NCBI RefSeq assembly: GCF_028745735.1
Contig: NZ_JAQZSM010000005.1
Location: 124,001-188,000, forward strand
DNA from: Roseinatronobacter alkalisoli
GTDB lineage: Bacteria > Pseudomonadota > Alphaproteobacteria > Rhodobacterales > Rhodobacteraceae
Direction: 5' to 3'
DNA: 64,000 bases
This document shows, one piece after another, positions 54,691-63,380 of this stretch. The notes under the pieces are model-generated. The model made no database searches, had not been told where the DNA came from, and saw only the letters and a list, made by a program, of their open reading frames with translations. The position numbers were made by a program, and so were the translations under genes. Each line of letters starts with the position of its first letter. Position 1 is the stretch's first letter.

Positions 54691-55171
54691 CTGGCATGCT
54701 TTCTTCATCTTTTCCTTTAAGCACATCCCAGGCATGCTGCAAATAGCGCAGGATGATCAGGCCAAACCCGAAGGGCAGCGCCGCCTGATAGTACCAGGCC
54801 GGGATGCCCAGCCCGTAGGACCGCATGCCGACGCGCTTGATATTCATCATGGCGTCCCATGAAAACCACGCCGACAGCGCCAGCAATCCCACCGACAACA
54901 GGACCGACAGCAAAAATACCGGCACCCACAACAGGCGCGGCAACATATCATGCACCAATGTCACCGCCAGATGCTCGCCCCGCCGCGCCGCCAGTGCCGC
55001 ACCGAAAATGGTCAGCAACAGAAACCCGTTGACCAGTAATTCCTCGCTTGCGGCAAAGGACAGGTTGGTGCCGTAGCGCACCACGACATTGGCAAACCCC
55101 AACAGCGTCATGCCCAGAAACAGAATTGCGCAGATGATCTTCTCGGCGTCGCGCAAAAGGAAATGTAACAT
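54683..55171 (-). CDS. dctQ: TRAP transporter small permease (DctQ family, second)
   Basis: A 162-residue protein with four helices, starting LHFLLRDAEKIICAILFLGMTLLGFANVVVRYG. The start at 55171 avoids the long upstream frame that runs through the hairpin. Ordinary DctQ length, unlike the extended one at 18489. It overlaps dctM by eight bases and lies behind an intercistronic hairpin after dctP. Confidence 0.9.
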   Translation of the reverse strand: MLHFLLRDAEKIICAILFLGMTLLGFANVVVRYGTNLSFAASEELLVNGFLLLTIFGAALAARRGEHLAVTLVHDMLPRLLWVPVFLLSVLLSVGLLALSAWFSWDAMMNIKRVGMRSYGLGIPAWYYQAALPFGFGLIILRYLQHAWDVLKGKDEESMPDV

Positions 55172-55195
55172 CTGTCGCCGCCCCGCTAAGAAATA

Positions 55196-55224
55196 TCCCA
55201 CGGCCCCGAGCGGGGGCCATGGGA
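55196..55224. promoter_or_regulatory. Intercistronic hairpin between dctP and dctQ (second system)
   Basis: TCCCA(C)GGCCCC at 55196-55207 pairs with GGGGCC(A)TGGGA at 55213-55224 with one mismatch. Same operon position as the hairpins at 19224, 26087 and 48264. Confidence 0.65.
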
Positions 55225-55236
55225 CAGAATTAAGCC

Positions 55237-56241
55237 TTAGTTGGCAGCGGAGATCGCGTCCTGAAACGCGCCCACAATTTCCGGGCCCACACGCTCGGCC
55301 CATTGGTCAAACGCCGGTTGGGTTGCAGTGCGGAATGCGGCCAGTTCGTCAGCGCTGGGTTCATAGACTTCCATGCCCTGTTCGCGCAGGAACGCGATGC
55401 CTTGCGCCGTTCCTTCGCGGGTGATTTCGCGCTGATAGGCCATGGCGTCCTGTGCAGCCTCGCGCAGGATGGCTTGCATGTCTGCATCATAGCTGTCCCA
55501 TTTTGCCTTGGAAATGCCAAGGAAAATGGGGTCATAGGAATAATGCCACGCGGTCAGGTGCTTTTGCACTTCATAAACCTGCTGGGGAATGATCACAGCC
55601 CCGATGGGGTTTTCCTGACCATCCACGACACCCTGTTGCAGCGCCGACATGGTTTCGCCCCACTGCATTTGCTGTGGGTTGGCCCCAAGCGCGTTCATGA
55701 CGTCAATATACATCGGCCCTGCCACGCGCATGTTCAGCCCGCGCATGTCTTCGGGGCTGCGAATGGGGCGGACATTGTTTGTCACTTCACGGAAGCCGTT
55801 TTCACCCCATGCCAGCACGACAATGCCCTTGTCCAGCAGGATATCGGCCAGCATTTCGCCGGGCGCGCCCTGGGTTGTGGCATCAACCTGTTCATAGTTG
55901 GCATACAGGTAAGGCAATGAGAATACAGCCATTTCCGGCACCAGCGGCGTGACGTTGATGGCAGAGGTCACAACCAGATCCAGCGCGCCGCGCCCGACCA
56001 TTTCCGCCTGCCGCATCTGGTCGCCGCCCGAAAGCTGCGCATTGGGGAAAACCCGCACATCCAGCGCACCATCTGTGCGTTCGGCCAGCAATTCCCCGAA
56101 CTTTTCAGCGCCCTGATGCCAGGTTGTCGTGTCGCCGGTATTATGTGACAGGCGCAGGGTTTCCGCCCCCGCCGCCCCAAGGCCAAGCATGCCGGCCAAT
56201 GCGGCAGCAAGTGCTGTCCCGCTTACGCGTGCAAATGTCAT
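55237..56241 (-). CDS. dctP: TRAP transporter substrate-binding protein (DctP family, second)
   Basis: A 334-residue binding protein. Start ATG 56241 behind AAAAGGAGGAGAAC. The signal peptide ends near AAGAET. DctP features: LSHNTGDTTTWHQGAEKFGELLAERTDG, SPEDMRGLNMRVAGPMYIDVMNALGANPQQMQWGETMSALQQGVVDGQENP. Heads the operon dctPQM-SDR, divergent from an IclR regulator that is its probable controller. Confidence 0.93.
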   Translation of the reverse strand: MTFARVSGTALAAALAGMLGLGAAGAETLRLSHNTGDTTTWHQGAEKFGELLAERTDGALDVRVFPNAQLSGGDQMRQAEMVGRGALDLVVTSAINVTPLVPEMAVFSLPYLYANYEQVDATTQGAPGEMLADILLDKGIVVLAWGENGFREVTNNVRPIRSPEDMRGLNMRVAGPMYIDVMNALGANPQQMQWGETMSALQQGVVDGQENPIGAVIIPQQVYEVQKHLTAWHYSYDPIFLGISKAKWDSYDADMQAILREAAQDAMAYQREITREGTAQGIAFLREQGMEVYEPSADELAAFRTATQPAFDQWAERVGPEIVGAFQDAISAAN

Positions 56242-56432
56242 GTTCTCCTCCTTTTGGTGTTCTGCGGTCTGCACATGACATCGCACAAACCGCCCCCTCC
56301 GTAGCGTTCATATAGTGGACCCGTCATTTTCCGGATTGCAAGAAAAACTTGCAACCTTGAAAAGAAAAAATAACAATGCCAATACCAGATGAATATCTGA
56401 TGCGGACATATTCGCAAGTATGGGTTCATATT

Positions 56433-57236
56433 ATGAAACATGAAATGGCAGAATCCGCAATGGGCGGCGCGCAAAGCGTCGACCGTGCGCTGTCATTGCT
56501 GGGTCTGATCGGGCGGCATACTGCAGATGGGGCAACCCTGTCGGTGCTGGTCGCACAGTCCGGCCTGAACAAGGCTACGGTGCGTCGCCTGCTGCTGGCG
56601 CTGATACGCGCGGGACTGGTGGAACAGGCTGCCGGTTCGCGCGCCTATCATCTGGGGGAAGAAGCCTATCTTCTCGGGCTGATGGCACAGGGGCGGCATG
56701 GGTTGCTGTCGCTGGCCATGGACAGTCTGCAACGCCTTGCACGCGATACCGGCGATGCGGCGTTCCTGTCGGTGCGGCGCGGGCCATATTCTGCCTGTCT
56801 GCACCGCGAGGATGGCGCGCATCCCATCCGCACCTACGCGCTGATGCCCGGCGCGCATCATCCATTGGGGGTGGGCGCGGGGTCGCTGGCCATGCTGGCC
56901 GCCTTGCCCGACCGGGAGGTGGACACCATCATCGCGGCAAATGCCGACGAATTGCACCAGAACTACCCGCGGCTGAAAGCGGATGAGTTGCGCGCCCAGG
57001 TGGACCGCACGCGCGCGGATGGGTATTCAGTCAATCCCGGCCTGATATTTGAGGATTCATGGGGTCTGGGAGTGGCGCTGCATGGGCCGGACGGGCGGCT
57101 TGTCGGCGCGCTGTCGCTGGCCGCCATCGAAAGCCGGATGCGCGAACCACGCCGCGCCGACATGATTCGGGCCCTGCGCGCCGAGGCCCGCAAAATCGAA
57201 AACCGGCTGGCGCAGGGCAGCGCCCCACGGCCATGA
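56433..57236 (+). CDS. IclR-family regulator
   Basis: A roughly 267-residue IclR protein. The winged helix is at about residues 12-72 (SVDRALSLLGLIGRHTADGATLSVLVAQSGLNKATVRRLLLALIRAGLVEQ), followed by the GAF-like effector domain (AFLSVRRGPYSACLHREDG, LGVGAGSLAMLAALPDRE). The reading frame extends to 56376, and several ATGs (56433, 56445, 56460) are possible; none has a strong ribosome site. It is divergent from dctP, and the thiolase gene follows 18 bases later on the same strand, so it may regulate both. Confidence 0.87.
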   Translation: MKHEMAESAMGGAQSVDRALSLLGLIGRHTADGATLSVLVAQSGLNKATVRRLLLALIRAGLVEQAAGSRAYHLGEEAYLLGLMAQGRHGLLSLAMDSLQRLARDTGDAAFLSVRRGPYSACLHREDGAHPIRTYALMPGAHHPLGVGAGSLAMLAALPDREVDTIIAANADELHQNYPRLKADELRAQVDRTRADGYSVNPGLIFEDSWGLGVALHGPDGRLVGALSLAAIESRMREPRRADMIRALRAEARKIENRLAQGSAPRP

Positions 57237-57254
57237 CAGCAAGGACACCATGAC

Positions 57255-58424
57255 ATGACACGCGCACAGATCATCGGCTGGGGGCATACCCCTTTTGGCA
57301 AATCTGACCACCCCGACACCGAAACCCTGATGGCCGCCGCCATTGCCCCGGCGCTGGAACATGCGGGCATTGATGCTGCCGATGTGGATGGCATTTTCGC
57401 AGGTGTCTATAACAACGGCTTTGCCAAACAGGATTTTCAGGCGGCCCTTGTGGCCATGGGGGACGGGCGCTTTGCCCATACACCCGCAACACGGTTTGAA
57501 AATGCCTGTGCCACGGGGTCGGCAGCACTGTATGGCGCAATGGATTTCATCGAAGCGGGGCGCGGGCGCATTGCGCTGGTGGTCGGCGCGGAAAAGATGA
57601 CCGCCACCCCCACCGCCGAAGTGGGCGACATTCTGCTGGGCGCCAGCTACCGCGCGGAAGAAGCAGATATTGACGGCGGGTTCGCAGGGTTGTTCGGCAC
57701 CATCGCCAATGCCTATTTCCAGCGCTACGGCGACCGGTCCGAAGAACTGGCCATGATTGCCGCTAAGAACCACACCAATGGCATGGCCAACCCCTATGCC
57801 CACATGCGCAAGGATTTCGGCGTAGACTTCTGTAATACTGTGTCGGACCGCAACCCCATTGTGGTCGGTCCCCTGCGCCGCACGGATTGTTCGCTGATAT
57901 CGGATGGCGCGGCCGTGCTGGTGCTGGCCGATGCCGAGATCGCCGCCACCATGCCCCGCGCGATTGGCTTTCGCGCGCGCGAACAGGCCAATGACATCAT
58001 GGCCCTGTCACGCCGCGATTTGCTGGAATTTCGCGGCGCGCGCATGGCATGGGCCCGCGCGCTGGCGGCAGCGGGCATCACGCTGGACGACCTGAATCTT
58101 GTCGAAAGCCATGATTGTTTCACCGTCGCCGAGATGCTGGAATATGAAGCGATGGGACTGGCCGAAGCGGGACAGGGCCACCGTGTTATCCGCGACGGGA
58201 TCACGCGCAAGGACGGGCGCTTGCCGGTCAACCCCTCGGGTGGGCTGAAATCCAAGGGGCATCCGATCGGCGCAACCGGCGTGTCCATGCATGTCATGGC
58301 TGCAATGCAGCTTATGGGGGATGCCGGCGAGATGCAGATCAAGGACACCAACCTCGCGGGCGTGTTCAACATGGGCGGTGCGGCGGTGGCAAATTACGTG
58401 TCGATCATGGAGCGCGTGAAATGA
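57255..58424 (+). CDS. Thiolase-family protein (SCP2/acetyl-CoA acetyltransferase-like)
   Basis: A 389-residue thiolase fold protein. The first catalytic Cys is residue 85 in ENACATGSA. The active site His is in ESHDCFTVAEM and the GHPIGATG segment follows in GGLKSKGHPIGATG. This is the SCP2-like subgroup, which often acts on CoA esters in side-chain degradation. It is the first of three tightly overlapping genes (thiolase, ligase, PPC protein). The exact reaction is not known. Confidence 0.9.
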   Translation: MTRAQIIGWGHTPFGKSDHPDTETLMAAAIAPALEHAGIDAADVDGIFAGVYNNGFAKQDFQAALVAMGDGRFAHTPATRFENACATGSAALYGAMDFIEAGRGRIALVVGAEKMTATPTAEVGDILLGASYRAEEADIDGGFAGLFGTIANAYFQRYGDRSEELAMIAAKNHTNGMANPYAHMRKDFGVDFCNTVSDRNPIVVGPLRRTDCSLISDGAAVLVLADAEIAATMPRAIGFRAREQANDIMALSRRDLLEFRGARMAWARALAAAGITLDDLNLVESHDCFTVAEMLEYEAMGLAEAGQGHRVIRDGITRKDGRLPVNPSGGLKSKGHPIGATGVSMHVMAAMQLMGDAGEMQIKDTNLAGVFNMGGAAVANYVSIMERVK

Positions 58425-60025
58425 GGGATGACCTTTCGGCGGGCATCACGCCGTATTCCACGCGGGTCATGAACCTGTCGCATTTCCTGACCGAAAGCGC
58501 GCGCAAGCTGGGTGACGCAACGGGCTTTGTCTGGGGCGCGCGCACTTGGTCATGGGCTGAAATGGAATTGCGCGCCAGCGCTTTTGCGCATGCGCTGGCC
58601 CATGATTTTGGCGTGACCAAGGGCGACCGCATTCTGGTGCAATCCTCCAATTGCAACCAGATGCTGGAAGCCATGTTTGCCTGCTGGCGTATCGGCGCGG
58701 TCTGGGTGCCTGCGAATTATCGCCTGTCGCCCGATGATCTGGCGGGGCTTGCGCAATCATCAGGTGCGCGCGGGTTGATTTGCGGCGCGCAGTTTCCCGA
58801 CCATGCGGCAGCTTGCGCTGATCTGGTGGATTTCACGATTGCCATCGGCACCGCCGGTTTCGCGCAGGATTATGAAGCGCTGGTTACCCGTCATTCCGGC
58901 CAGAACCCCACCGCTGTGGCGGTGGACCGCGATGATCCGGCGTGGTTTTTCTTCACATCCGGCACAACGGGCAAACCCAAGGCGGCGGTGCTGACGCATG
59001 GGCAACTGGCCTTTGTGGTCACGAACCACCTGTGCGACCTGATGCCCGATACTGGCCCCGATGATGCATCGCTTGTGGTGGCGCCCTTGTCGCATGGCGC
59101 GGGCATTCATCAGCTTGCGCAGGTGGCGCGCGGGGTCAGGACAATCCTGCCCGCGGGCGCAGGCTTTGACCCGGCCGAGATATGGGAACTGGTCGCGCAA
59201 TGGCGGGTCAGCAACATGTTTACTGTGCCTACCATCGTCAAGCTGCTGGTTGAGCATGACGCGGTGGACCAGCATGACCATTCCAGCCTGCGCCATGTCG
59301 TTTACGCAGGCGCGCCGATGTACCGCGCCGATCAGCTGCGCGCGTTGCAAAAGCTGGGGCCGGTGCTGGTGCAGTATTTCGGACTGGGAGAGGTGACAGG
59401 AAATATTACCGTGCTGCCGCCCTGCCATCACCATCTGGATGATGGCAAGATGCGTATCGGCACCTGCGGCTTTGCCCGTACCGGCATGCAGGTGCAGATA
59501 CAGGATGATGTCGGCGCGGAAGTGCCCTTCGGGCAGACCGGTGAAATTGCGGTGATCGGTCCTGCGGTCTTTGCGGGCTATTTCAACAACCCCGACGCCA
59601 ATGCCAAAAGCTTTCGCAATGGCTGGTTCCTGACCGGCGATCTGGGCCATATGGATGCGCAGGGGTTTGTCTATCTGACTGGGCGCGCGTCTGACATGTA
59701 TATTTCAGGCGGGTCAAACATTTACCCGCGCGAGATAGAGGAGAAGCTGCTCCTGCACCCGGATCTGTTGGAAGTTGCGGTTCTGGGCGTGCCGGACCCT
59801 GTCTGGGGCGAGGTGGGCATGGCAGTCTGCGTGCCGCGCGAAGGGGTTGCGCCTTCACCGGCATCGGTGCTGGACTGGCTTGGGCCGAAGCTGCCACGCT
59901 ACAAGATGCCGCGCCATATGGTGTTCTGGGATGCATTGCCGAAATCGGGCTATGGCAAGGTCACCAGAAAGATGATTCATGAAGAACTGCAAACCCGCGG
60001 GGAACTGCCCGTGCCATCAGCATGA
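58421..60025 (+). CDS. Acyl-CoA synthetase (class I adenylate-forming enzyme)
   Basis: A 534-residue AMP-forming ligase. P-loop FFFTSGTTGKPKAAVLTHG near residue 178, YFGLGEVTGN (in place of the usual YGxTE), LTGDLGHMD, the hinge ASDMYISGGSNIYPREIEE and the catalytic Lys in PKSGYGKVTRKMI. It starts in the thiolase stop (ATGA) and overlaps the next gene the same way. It would activate a carboxylic acid to the CoA ester used by the thiolase. Confidence 0.92.
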   Translation: MRDDLSAGITPYSTRVMNLSHFLTESARKLGDATGFVWGARTWSWAEMELRASAFAHALAHDFGVTKGDRILVQSSNCNQMLEAMFACWRIGAVWVPANYRLSPDDLAGLAQSSGARGLICGAQFPDHAAACADLVDFTIAIGTAGFAQDYEALVTRHSGQNPTAVAVDRDDPAWFFFTSGTTGKPKAAVLTHGQLAFVVTNHLCDLMPDTGPDDASLVVAPLSHGAGIHQLAQVARGVRTILPAGAGFDPAEIWELVAQWRVSNMFTVPTIVKLLVEHDAVDQHDHSSLRHVVYAGAPMYRADQLRALQKLGPVLVQYFGLGEVTGNITVLPPCHHHLDDGKMRIGTCGFARTGMQVQIQDDVGAEVPFGQTGEIAVIGPAVFAGYFNNPDANAKSFRNGWFLTGDLGHMDAQGFVYLTGRASDMYISGGSNIYPREIEEKLLLHPDLLEVAVLGVPDPVWGEVGMAVCVPREGVAPSPASVLDWLGPKLPRYKMPRHMVFWDALPKSGYGKVTRKMIHEELQTRGELPVPSA

Positions 60026-60858
60026 CCCCTGCTCTGCGCCGCATTGACCATCCGGGCCAGCCCGCGCGTGCCCGCGATTGCGCGCTGGTCTGTCATGCAT
60101 GCCCTGTCACGCTGACATTGCGCGCGGGTGAAAGTGTCACACAGGCCATTACTGATGCGCTGGCGCAGGCGGGTATTCACGCCGCCTATCTGCGGCTGGA
60201 CGGGGCCACACTTGACCCGCTGCGGTTTGTCATTCCGGCACCCGCGCCCGGCGACGGGCATGCCGCATGGTATAGCCGGACACATGCCCCCGCGCGGCCA
60301 GTGCGCCTGTTGCAAGCAGGCGTGCATGCGGGCTGGCGCGACGACGCGCGTTTTCTGCATTGTCATGGCCTGTGGGACGGGGCCGCCCCTGCCATGGGCC
60401 ATGCGCTTTGTCCCGAGTCCATTCTTGCGGCGGAGTATCAGGCGACGGGCTGGGCAATCGAAGGCGCCGGTTTGTATGTTGAATACGATCCGGAAACTGA
60501 ATTTTCCCTGTTCCAGCCGCATTCAGTACCCAGTGCCACGGCCGCCAATGCCGTGTTGGCAACCCTGCGCCCCAATCAGGATATCGGGCAGGGGTTGCGA
60601 CGGATTGCAGCGCGCCATGGAATGCAAAATGCCAGTATTCACGGGATCGGCAGTCTGGTTGGCACCTGTTTTCAGGACGGCAGTAACCTGGACAGCTACG
60701 CTACCGAAATCCTGATCCGTGACGGCAGGGTGCAGGCCGGCAATGTGGCGCTGGATGTGGCGTCAGTGGGGTTTGACGGGCGTGTTCATGCGGGCAAGCT
60801 GACCCTTGACGCAAATGCGATCTGTGTCACTGCAGAGGTGCTGTTGATCGCGGAATGA
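60022..60858 (+). CDS. Protein with two PPC/DUF296-like domains
   Basis: A 278-residue protein with two copies of a PPC (DUF296) fold: about residues 25-150 (RAGESVTQAITDALAQAGIHAAYLRLDGATL, HCHGLWDG) and about 165-278 (RPNQDIGQGLRRIAARHGMQNASIHGIGSLVG, LTLDANAICVTAEVLLI). Single-domain PPC proteins form trimers with putative DNA or ligand binding. The double form beside acyl-CoA genes is uncommon. Its role in this operon is unknown. Confidence 0.75.
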   Translation: MTPALRRIDHPGQPARARDCALVCHACPVTLTLRAGESVTQAITDALAQAGIHAAYLRLDGATLDPLRFVIPAPAPGDGHAAWYSRTHAPARPVRLLQAGVHAGWRDDARFLHCHGLWDGAAPAMGHALCPESILAAEYQATGWAIEGAGLYVEYDPETEFSLFQPHSVPSATAANAVLATLRPNQDIGQGLRRIAARHGMQNASIHGIGSLVGTCFQDGSNLDSYATEILIRDGRVQAGNVALDVASVGFDGRVHAGKLTLDANAICVTAEVLLIAE

Positions 60859-61008
60859 ATCCGGAACCGTGTTTTGTCGGCAGGGGACAGTGGGCATGGA
60901 CTTCGCCCGCGCTATTGGCGGGACGGCCTGCGGCCTTGATTCCGCACCTTGCGGTTCTCCAACGCCAGCCTCAGGCCAAAAAGTGCGCAACACTACCATT
61001 GGTTCCGG

Positions 61009-63378
61009 TCAGTCGCGAATGCTGAATGACTGCCCATGTGACACAGCCTTGCCCCCGATGCGCACAGGGAACGGCGCGGTTTCCGGCAGGGCTAGCAACA
61101 ACGTTTCAGGCGCGAAAGCGCGCTGTCCCGACAGGGTCACGGCAAGGGCCAGTTCCGCCCCGTCACATGACAGCTCAAACCGTGTCACGCAATGATTGCC
61201 CGACAGGGCGTCAGCATTGTCGCCGCCATCATCATAACCTTCCGATACATACACGCCCTGATCGCGCGCAGGGAATACGGCGGCCACGCTGGCCGCTTCG
61301 TCAGACCGCGCACCGTGCCGCGCCAGCGGCAGAACCGCGCCCGCGCGCACAAATAACGGAATACTGTCCAGCGTCACCGCAAGGTCCAGCCATTGCCCGC
61401 CGGGGTGCCATGTGCCTGCGTGGAAATCCCACCAGCCGGTCGCATTGCGCGGCAGATAGACCCGCCGGTTCTTTACGCCTGCCTCGACCACATTGGCCAC
61501 AAGCAGATCGCGCCCCAGCATGAAATCATCTGTATCGGCCAGGCATTCGGGGTCATCTTCATGGTCAAGGAAGGTGGGCCGCAGCATTGGTTCGCCGCGG
61601 CTCACGGCCTGCCACAGGCAGGTATACATATAGGGCAGCAACCTGTAGCGCAGCGCAAATGCATCGCGGATCAGCGGCAACATATCAGGGTGTGTCCATG
61701 GTTCTGTCACCGACCCGTCATCATTCCAGCTGTGGATTACGAAACGGGGGTGAAAAATGCCGTTCTGCACCCAGCGCAGCAGCAATTCACCATCAGGCTG
61801 CGGGCCGGCAAAGCCGCCCACATCATGCCCGATATTGGAAATGCCCGACAGCGCCATTCCCAGCCCCATACGGATATTCCAGCGCAGGCTGTCCCAACTG
61901 GTGCGGTTGTCCCCGGTCCATGTCTGGGCGTGGCGTTGCAGCCCCGCGCAACCCGCCCGCGTAATCAGATAGGGGCGTTTATCCGGGGCATGTGCCTTTT
62001 GCGCGGTTTCTGACGCCTGGCTCATCAGCAATGCATGCAAGGGCCGGATCAGCCCCATATCGATTGGTTCGCCAAAGCCGTGGCATTGCGCGTGGTGATC
62101 CCAGACCTCGAATTCATTATTGTCATTCCATGTGCTGTCGAGGCCCTGATCCAGCAGCGCAGTTGTGACATTGCCCTGCCACCAGTCCAGCGTGTCAGGG
62201 TTGGTGAAATCCAGATGCGACCCTTTCGCATCCCAGAACATTGACAATTCGGGCGCGCCCGTGTCGCTGTCGCGGATGAACAGCCCCTGCCCTGCCACGT
62301 CGTCATAACGGGGATGGTCCTGCAACAGGCAGGGTTTGATATTGGCGATAATATGAATGCCCGCATCGGCATAGGCGCGCGTAAAACCCGCGATGTCGGG
62401 GAATTTGTCCGTGTTCCAGTTGAACACATAGCGCTTGCCATCAATCGAGGTATAGCCCGATGACAGGTGAAAACTGTCGCAGGGGATGTCATGCGTGTGC
62501 AGCGCGTCAAGAAAGCCCAGCATCTGCACCTGCGCATCCGGCGCGTCGGTATAGGCCATGGTAGACCCCGAATAGCCTAGCGACCAGCGCGGCGGAAAGG
62601 CCATCCCGCCGGTCAGCTGTTGCTGCGCCTTGACCAGCGCCAGCATGTCGGGCGCCCAGGTGAAGTAATAGTCCAGATCGCCATCTTCTGCCCTGAAACT
62701 GCGATAGGGGGCGTGGTAATTGTCCAGTTCATTGCCAAGGTCGAACCAGCACCCTGCCAGCGTGTCATAAAACAGGCTGAAACTGCCCGCATCCGGCGTG
62801 CGCGTCAGGGTGAAGGGGATATGTTTGTAAAGCGGGTCGGTCGTTTGCGCATCATACCCCATCGCATCAAGGTTGCGCATCTCATACCGGCGTCCGCTGC
62901 GTTCCAGCAGGCCCGCCTTTTCGCCCAGCCCGAACACGCATTCATTGCGGTGCCGGTTCAGGAAATGCGCGTTACGGTGGTCGCGCCGCCCCAGCATATA
63001 AGCCCCTGTCGGGCGGTCCTGCGCGACATCGCGCCATTGCCCGTCCATCATGGCTTGCCAGCAGATCTGCAAGGGCGTGCGGATGATGGCGCGCAACCTG
63101 TCGGTGGCAATGGTAATCCTGTCGTCTGCCTGCGTTACGTCCGCGGCCGGACAGGTAAAACCGTCGCGCGCATCGCGCGCCCGCCCTTCGCGTGGCAGCG
63201 GTCCTTCGGGGGCAACGGTCCAGCTGCGCCCCAGACGCCACTGCCCGTCCTTGCGCAGGCGGACACGAAACCGCGCGCTGTCCAGCGCCTCAATGCTCAG
63301 GGTGTGCCTGCTTTCGACCAGCAATGTCACTGAACATTCGTCACACGACAGCAGGCACCAGTTTTCCAGTGTTTTCAT
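61009..63378 (-). CDS. Glycoside hydrolase family 31, cytoplasmic
   Basis: A 789-residue GH31 protein. The start is ATG 63378, two bases after the end of the TRAP permease gene. The N-terminal beta domain (to about residue 210) is followed by the barrel with ARWSLGYSG and FHLSSGYTSIDGKRYVFNWN. The nucleophile region is STWNDNNEFEVWD, the acid/base region WTGDNRTSWDSLRWN, and GHDVGGFAGPQPDGELLLRWVQNG follows. This combination matches alpha-glucosidases/alpha-xylosidases more than sulfoquinovosidases. No signal peptide, so it cleaves an imported glycoside inside the cell. It is the second glycosidase-like gene placed after a TRAP permease. Confidence 0.92.
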   Translation of the reverse strand: MKTLENWCLLSCDECSVTLLVESRHTLSIEALDSARFRVRLRKDGQWRLGRSWTVAPEGPLPREGRARDARDGFTCPAADVTQADDRITIATDRLRAIIRTPLQICWQAMMDGQWRDVAQDRPTGAYMLGRRDHRNAHFLNRHRNECVFGLGEKAGLLERSGRRYEMRNLDAMGYDAQTTDPLYKHIPFTLTRTPDAGSFSLFYDTLAGCWFDLGNELDNYHAPYRSFRAEDGDLDYYFTWAPDMLALVKAQQQLTGGMAFPPRWSLGYSGSTMAYTDAPDAQVQMLGFLDALHTHDIPCDSFHLSSGYTSIDGKRYVFNWNTDKFPDIAGFTRAYADAGIHIIANIKPCLLQDHPRYDDVAGQGLFIRDSDTGAPELSMFWDAKGSHLDFTNPDTLDWWQGNVTTALLDQGLDSTWNDNNEFEVWDHHAQCHGFGEPIDMGLIRPLHALLMSQASETAQKAHAPDKRPYLITRAGCAGLQRHAQTWTGDNRTSWDSLRWNIRMGLGMALSGISNIGHDVGGFAGPQPDGELLLRWVQNGIFHPRFVIHSWNDDGSVTEPWTHPDMLPLIRDAFALRYRLLPYMYTCLWQAVSRGEPMLRPTFLDHEDDPECLADTDDFMLGRDLLVANVVEAGVKNRRVYLPRNATGWWDFHAGTWHPGGQWLDLAVTLDSIPLFVRAGAVLPLARHGARSDEAASVAAVFPARDQGVYVSEGYDDGGDNADALSGNHCVTRFELSCDGAELALAVTLSGQRAFAPETLLLALPETAPFPVRIGGKAVSHGQSFSIRD

Positions 63379-63380
63379 TC

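Noticed and set aside
61009-63378. GH31 as a sulfoquinovosidase (YihQ type)
   Set aside because: The nucleophile region WNDNNE and acid/base context match alpha-glucosidases/xylosidases, and no sulfoquinovose pathway genes are nearby.
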